From the NCBI GenBank assembly GCA_030726725.1, contig JANRDC010000029.1:1-54813 (forward strand): a stretch of DNA of 54,813 bases, in the 5' to 3' direction. This document shows, piece after piece, positions 53,321-54,813 of this stretch; within the stretch, counting starts at the first letter, position 1; each line of letters starts with the position of its first letter. A program made the translations under genes and the position numbers. The notes under the pieces are model-generated. The model had not been told where the DNA came from and did not search any database. It worked only from the letters and a program-made list of their open reading frames with translations. This DNA is from Flavobacteriaceae bacterium. GTDB lineage: Bacteria; Bacteroidota; Bacteroidia; Flavobacteriales; Flavobacteriaceae.

Positions 53321-54673
53321 ATGAGTCCTATTGCGATCCAAGCCATACAATTTTTAATCAGCCTTTCCCTGTTGATTGTGCTTCACGAACTCGGCCACTT
53401 CATCCCCGCTAAGTTGTTTAAAACACGCGTGGAAAAATTCTACCTTTTTTTTGATGTAAAGTTCTCCCTGTTTAAGAAGAAAATTGGGGAAACAGAATAC
53501 GGTATTGGTTGGTTGCCTTTGGGAGGCTACGTAAAGATCGCTGGAATGATCGACGAGAGCATGGATACCGAAGCGATGAAACTACCGCCACAGCCCTGGG
53601 AGTTTAGAACCAAGCCAGCTTGGCAGCGATTGATCATTATGTTGGGAGGAGTTACCGTAAACTTTGTGCTCGCCGTGTTGATTTTCATCGGAATGGCATT
53701 TGCCTATGGCGAACAGTATATCGTCAACAACAGCTTAAAGGACGGCATTTACGTGTCAGAACCCGCCCTAGGAGATAAGCTAGGGATAAAAACAGGGGAT
53801 AAAATCCTGGCCGTGGACGGACAACCTGTAGAGCGATTTAGCGCCTTATTTCTGGAAATTGTCAACGGAAACACCCTCACCATTGAACGCGATGGATCAC
53901 TGATCGAACAAGAGATCCCCGTGGACTTTATCGCCACCCTCCTAGAGGATGAGGAAAAAGCAAGGTTTCTCGGATTCAGACAGCCATTTGTCGTGCAAGA
54001 AATCAGCCCAGACAGTCCCAATGCAGGGGCTTCCCTCCAAGAAGGTGATCAGATGATCTCGGTCAACGGCGCGCCATTTTACTACGTAGATCAGGCAGAT
54101 CAAGTACTCTCCCCCTATAAAGGTCAAAAAGTAGCCGCTGTTTTTGAAAGAAACGGACTAGAGATCAGAGACTCTCTGATGGTAACTGACCAGGCTAAAC
54201 TAGGGATTGCCCTAAAACCGCTGACCATGCAAGAGTATGTGGACAAAGGATTGATGGCCATTGAAACCAAAGAATACGGTTTGCTGGAGTCTATTCCCGT
54301 AGGTATTGATCGCGGTGTGACCACCCTAAGCGGCTATGTAAAGCAACTCAAGAAAATCTTTAATCCAGAAACCGGCGCCTACAAGGGCGTAGGAGGATTT
54401 GCCGCCATCGGCGGACTCTTTCCAGACACCTGGGACTGGCAAGCCTTTTGGGGCACCACCGCACTGATCTCCATCATCTTGGCCTTTATGAATATCCTCC
54501 CTATCCCAGCGCTTGACGGAGGACACGTAGTCTTCTTGCTCTACGAAATCATCAGTGGACGCAAACCCAGCGACAAGTTTTTGGAATACGCTCAGATGGC
54601 CGGATTCTTCCTGCTGATCGCACTCCTGCTCTTTGCCAACGGAAACGACCTATTCAAACTCTTATTCAAATAG
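53321..54673 (+). CDS. rseP: Site-2 protease RseP, membrane zinc metalloprotease
   Basis: A 450-residue intramembrane protease that cleaves anti-sigma factors and remnant signal peptides. The zinc site HELGH is at residues 22-26 in the first helix, the third ligand is in FMNILPIPALDGGH, and one or two PDZ domains lie between (AVDGQPVERFSALFLEI; ISPDSPNAGASLQEGDQMIS). The ATG at 53321 follows a consensus promoter; an earlier in-frame ATG at 53273 lies inside the promoter. Length is normal. Confidence 0.97.
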   Translation: MSPIAIQAIQFLISLSLLIVLHELGHFIPAKLFKTRVEKFYLFFDVKFSLFKKKIGETEYGIGWLPLGGYVKIAGMIDESMDTEAMKLPPQPWEFRTKPAWQRLIIMLGGVTVNFVLAVLIFIGMAFAYGEQYIVNNSLKDGIYVSEPALGDKLGIKTGDKILAVDGQPVERFSALFLEIVNGNTLTIERDGSLIEQEIPVDFIATLLEDEEKARFLGFRQPFVVQEISPDSPNAGASLQEGDQMISVNGAPFYYVDQADQVLSPYKGQKVAAVFERNGLEIRDSLMVTDQAKLGIALKPLTMQEYVDKGLMAIETKEYGLLESIPVGIDRGVTTLSGYVKQLKKIFNPETGAYKGVGGFAAIGGLFPDTWDWQAFWGTTALISIILAFMNILPIPALDGGHVVFLLYEIISGRKPSDKFLEYAQMAGFFLLIALLLFANGNDLFKLLFK

Positions 54674-54694
54674 TCCCACAACCCGAATTTTTGT

Positions 54695-54724
54695 TTTGCG
54701 AATTACAAATTTCTTGTATATTTG
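54695..54724 (+). promoter_or_regulatory. Promoter of tRNA-Asn
   Basis: TTTG (54695-54698), an 18-bp spacer and TATATTTG (54717-54724) give an exact match to the Bacteroidota consensus. The tRNA starts 42 bp downstream. Confidence 0.8.
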
Positions 54725-54766
54725 CAGCCGCTGTAACGCCCAATGGCACTCAGCGGGCACATAAAT

Positions 54767-54813
54767 TCCTCCTTAGCTCAGTTGGTTAGAGCATCTGACT
54801 GTTAATCAGAGGG
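54767..54813 (+). tRNA. tRNA-Asn(GTT), 3' part outside the window
   Basis: The acceptor strand TCCTCCT, D arm with AGTTGGTTA, and anticodon arm TCTGA-CTGTTAA-TCAGA are complete, with anticodon GTT (54801-54803). The window ends in the variable region, so the T arm and the 3' acceptor strand are not seen. Confidence 0.95.

Overview
The window comes from a member of the Bacteroidota, almost certainly a flavobacterium-like lineage. The evidence is consistent across the window. There are gliding-motility genes gldE and gldD next to mutY and ssb, and two TonB-dependent receptors, one with an N-terminal carboxypeptidase-regulatory-like domain. There is a DUF4270 lipoprotein between a truncated starch-synthase-like gene and glmS. 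ATP synthase atpD-atpC stand alone, and atpC is short. Many genes lack a Shine-Dalgarno sequence, and the Bacteroidota -7 promoter box TAnnTTTG recurs. The sequence reads as ordinary chromosomal core genome: genes are packed tightly, no gap exceeds about 140 bp, and I see no prophage, transposase, CRISPR array or toxin-antitoxin pair.

Layout. 1-2446: the C-terminal part of a TonB-dependent receptor, a terminator and a small four-helix membrane protein. 2456-7128 (minus): aldo/keto reductase, radA, a lysylphosphatidylglycerol-synthase-like membrane protein, panD and panC. 7215-14514 (plus): GT5-like protein, DUF4270 lipoprotein, glmS and a complete TonB-dependent receptor. 14653-16455: atpD-atpC. 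16531-23474: a biotin locus bioF-bioD-[membrane glycosyltransferase on the other strand]-bioA-ketosynthase-bioB. 23481-26131 (minus): recX, RNase G, a 29-residue basic protein and HU. 26255-31628 (plus): mutY-ssb-gldE-gldD, then a Met/His-rich lipoprotein and dgt. 31634-39216: DUF3078 protein and dxs (minus), tadA (plus), cold-shock protein, ClC channel and aspS (minus). 39292-45865 (minus): a self-contained RND efflux operon headed by its TetR regulator. 45944-48632: polyprenyl synthase (minus), then ZIP transporter, DUF2141 and DUF423 (plus). 48633-53222 (minus): exported protein, FeoB-associated Cys-rich peptide, FeoB, FeoA and SCO. 53321-end: rseP and a tRNA-Asn cut by the window edge.

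How the genes work together. Three precursor pathways are represented: pantothenate (panC, panD), biotin (bioF, D, A, B plus a dedicated ketosynthase) and isoprenoids (dxs, polyprenyl synthase). Envelope and transport functions are the second theme: glmS, TonB receptors, RND pump, Feo iron uptake, ZIP, ClC and RseP. DNA and RNA maintenance (radA, recX, mutY, ssb, HU, RNase G, dgt, tadA) fills the rest.

The most unexpected signals are four. First, GC-rich perfect inverted repeats lie inside coding sequence, concentrated in panC, bioF, bioA and the biotin-locus ketosynthase; one is a 14/14 bp repeat, and two of the 5' arms share the core GGGCGGGYCRCC. Second, -7 boxes end only 3-8 bp before start codons, suggesting leaderless mRNAs. 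Third, an antisense glycosyltransferase gene is wedged into the biotin locus, overlapping bioD by 64 bp. Fourth, the biotin-locus ketosynthase may supply the missing pimeloyl step. All base counts and homology statements were made by eye; no search was run.
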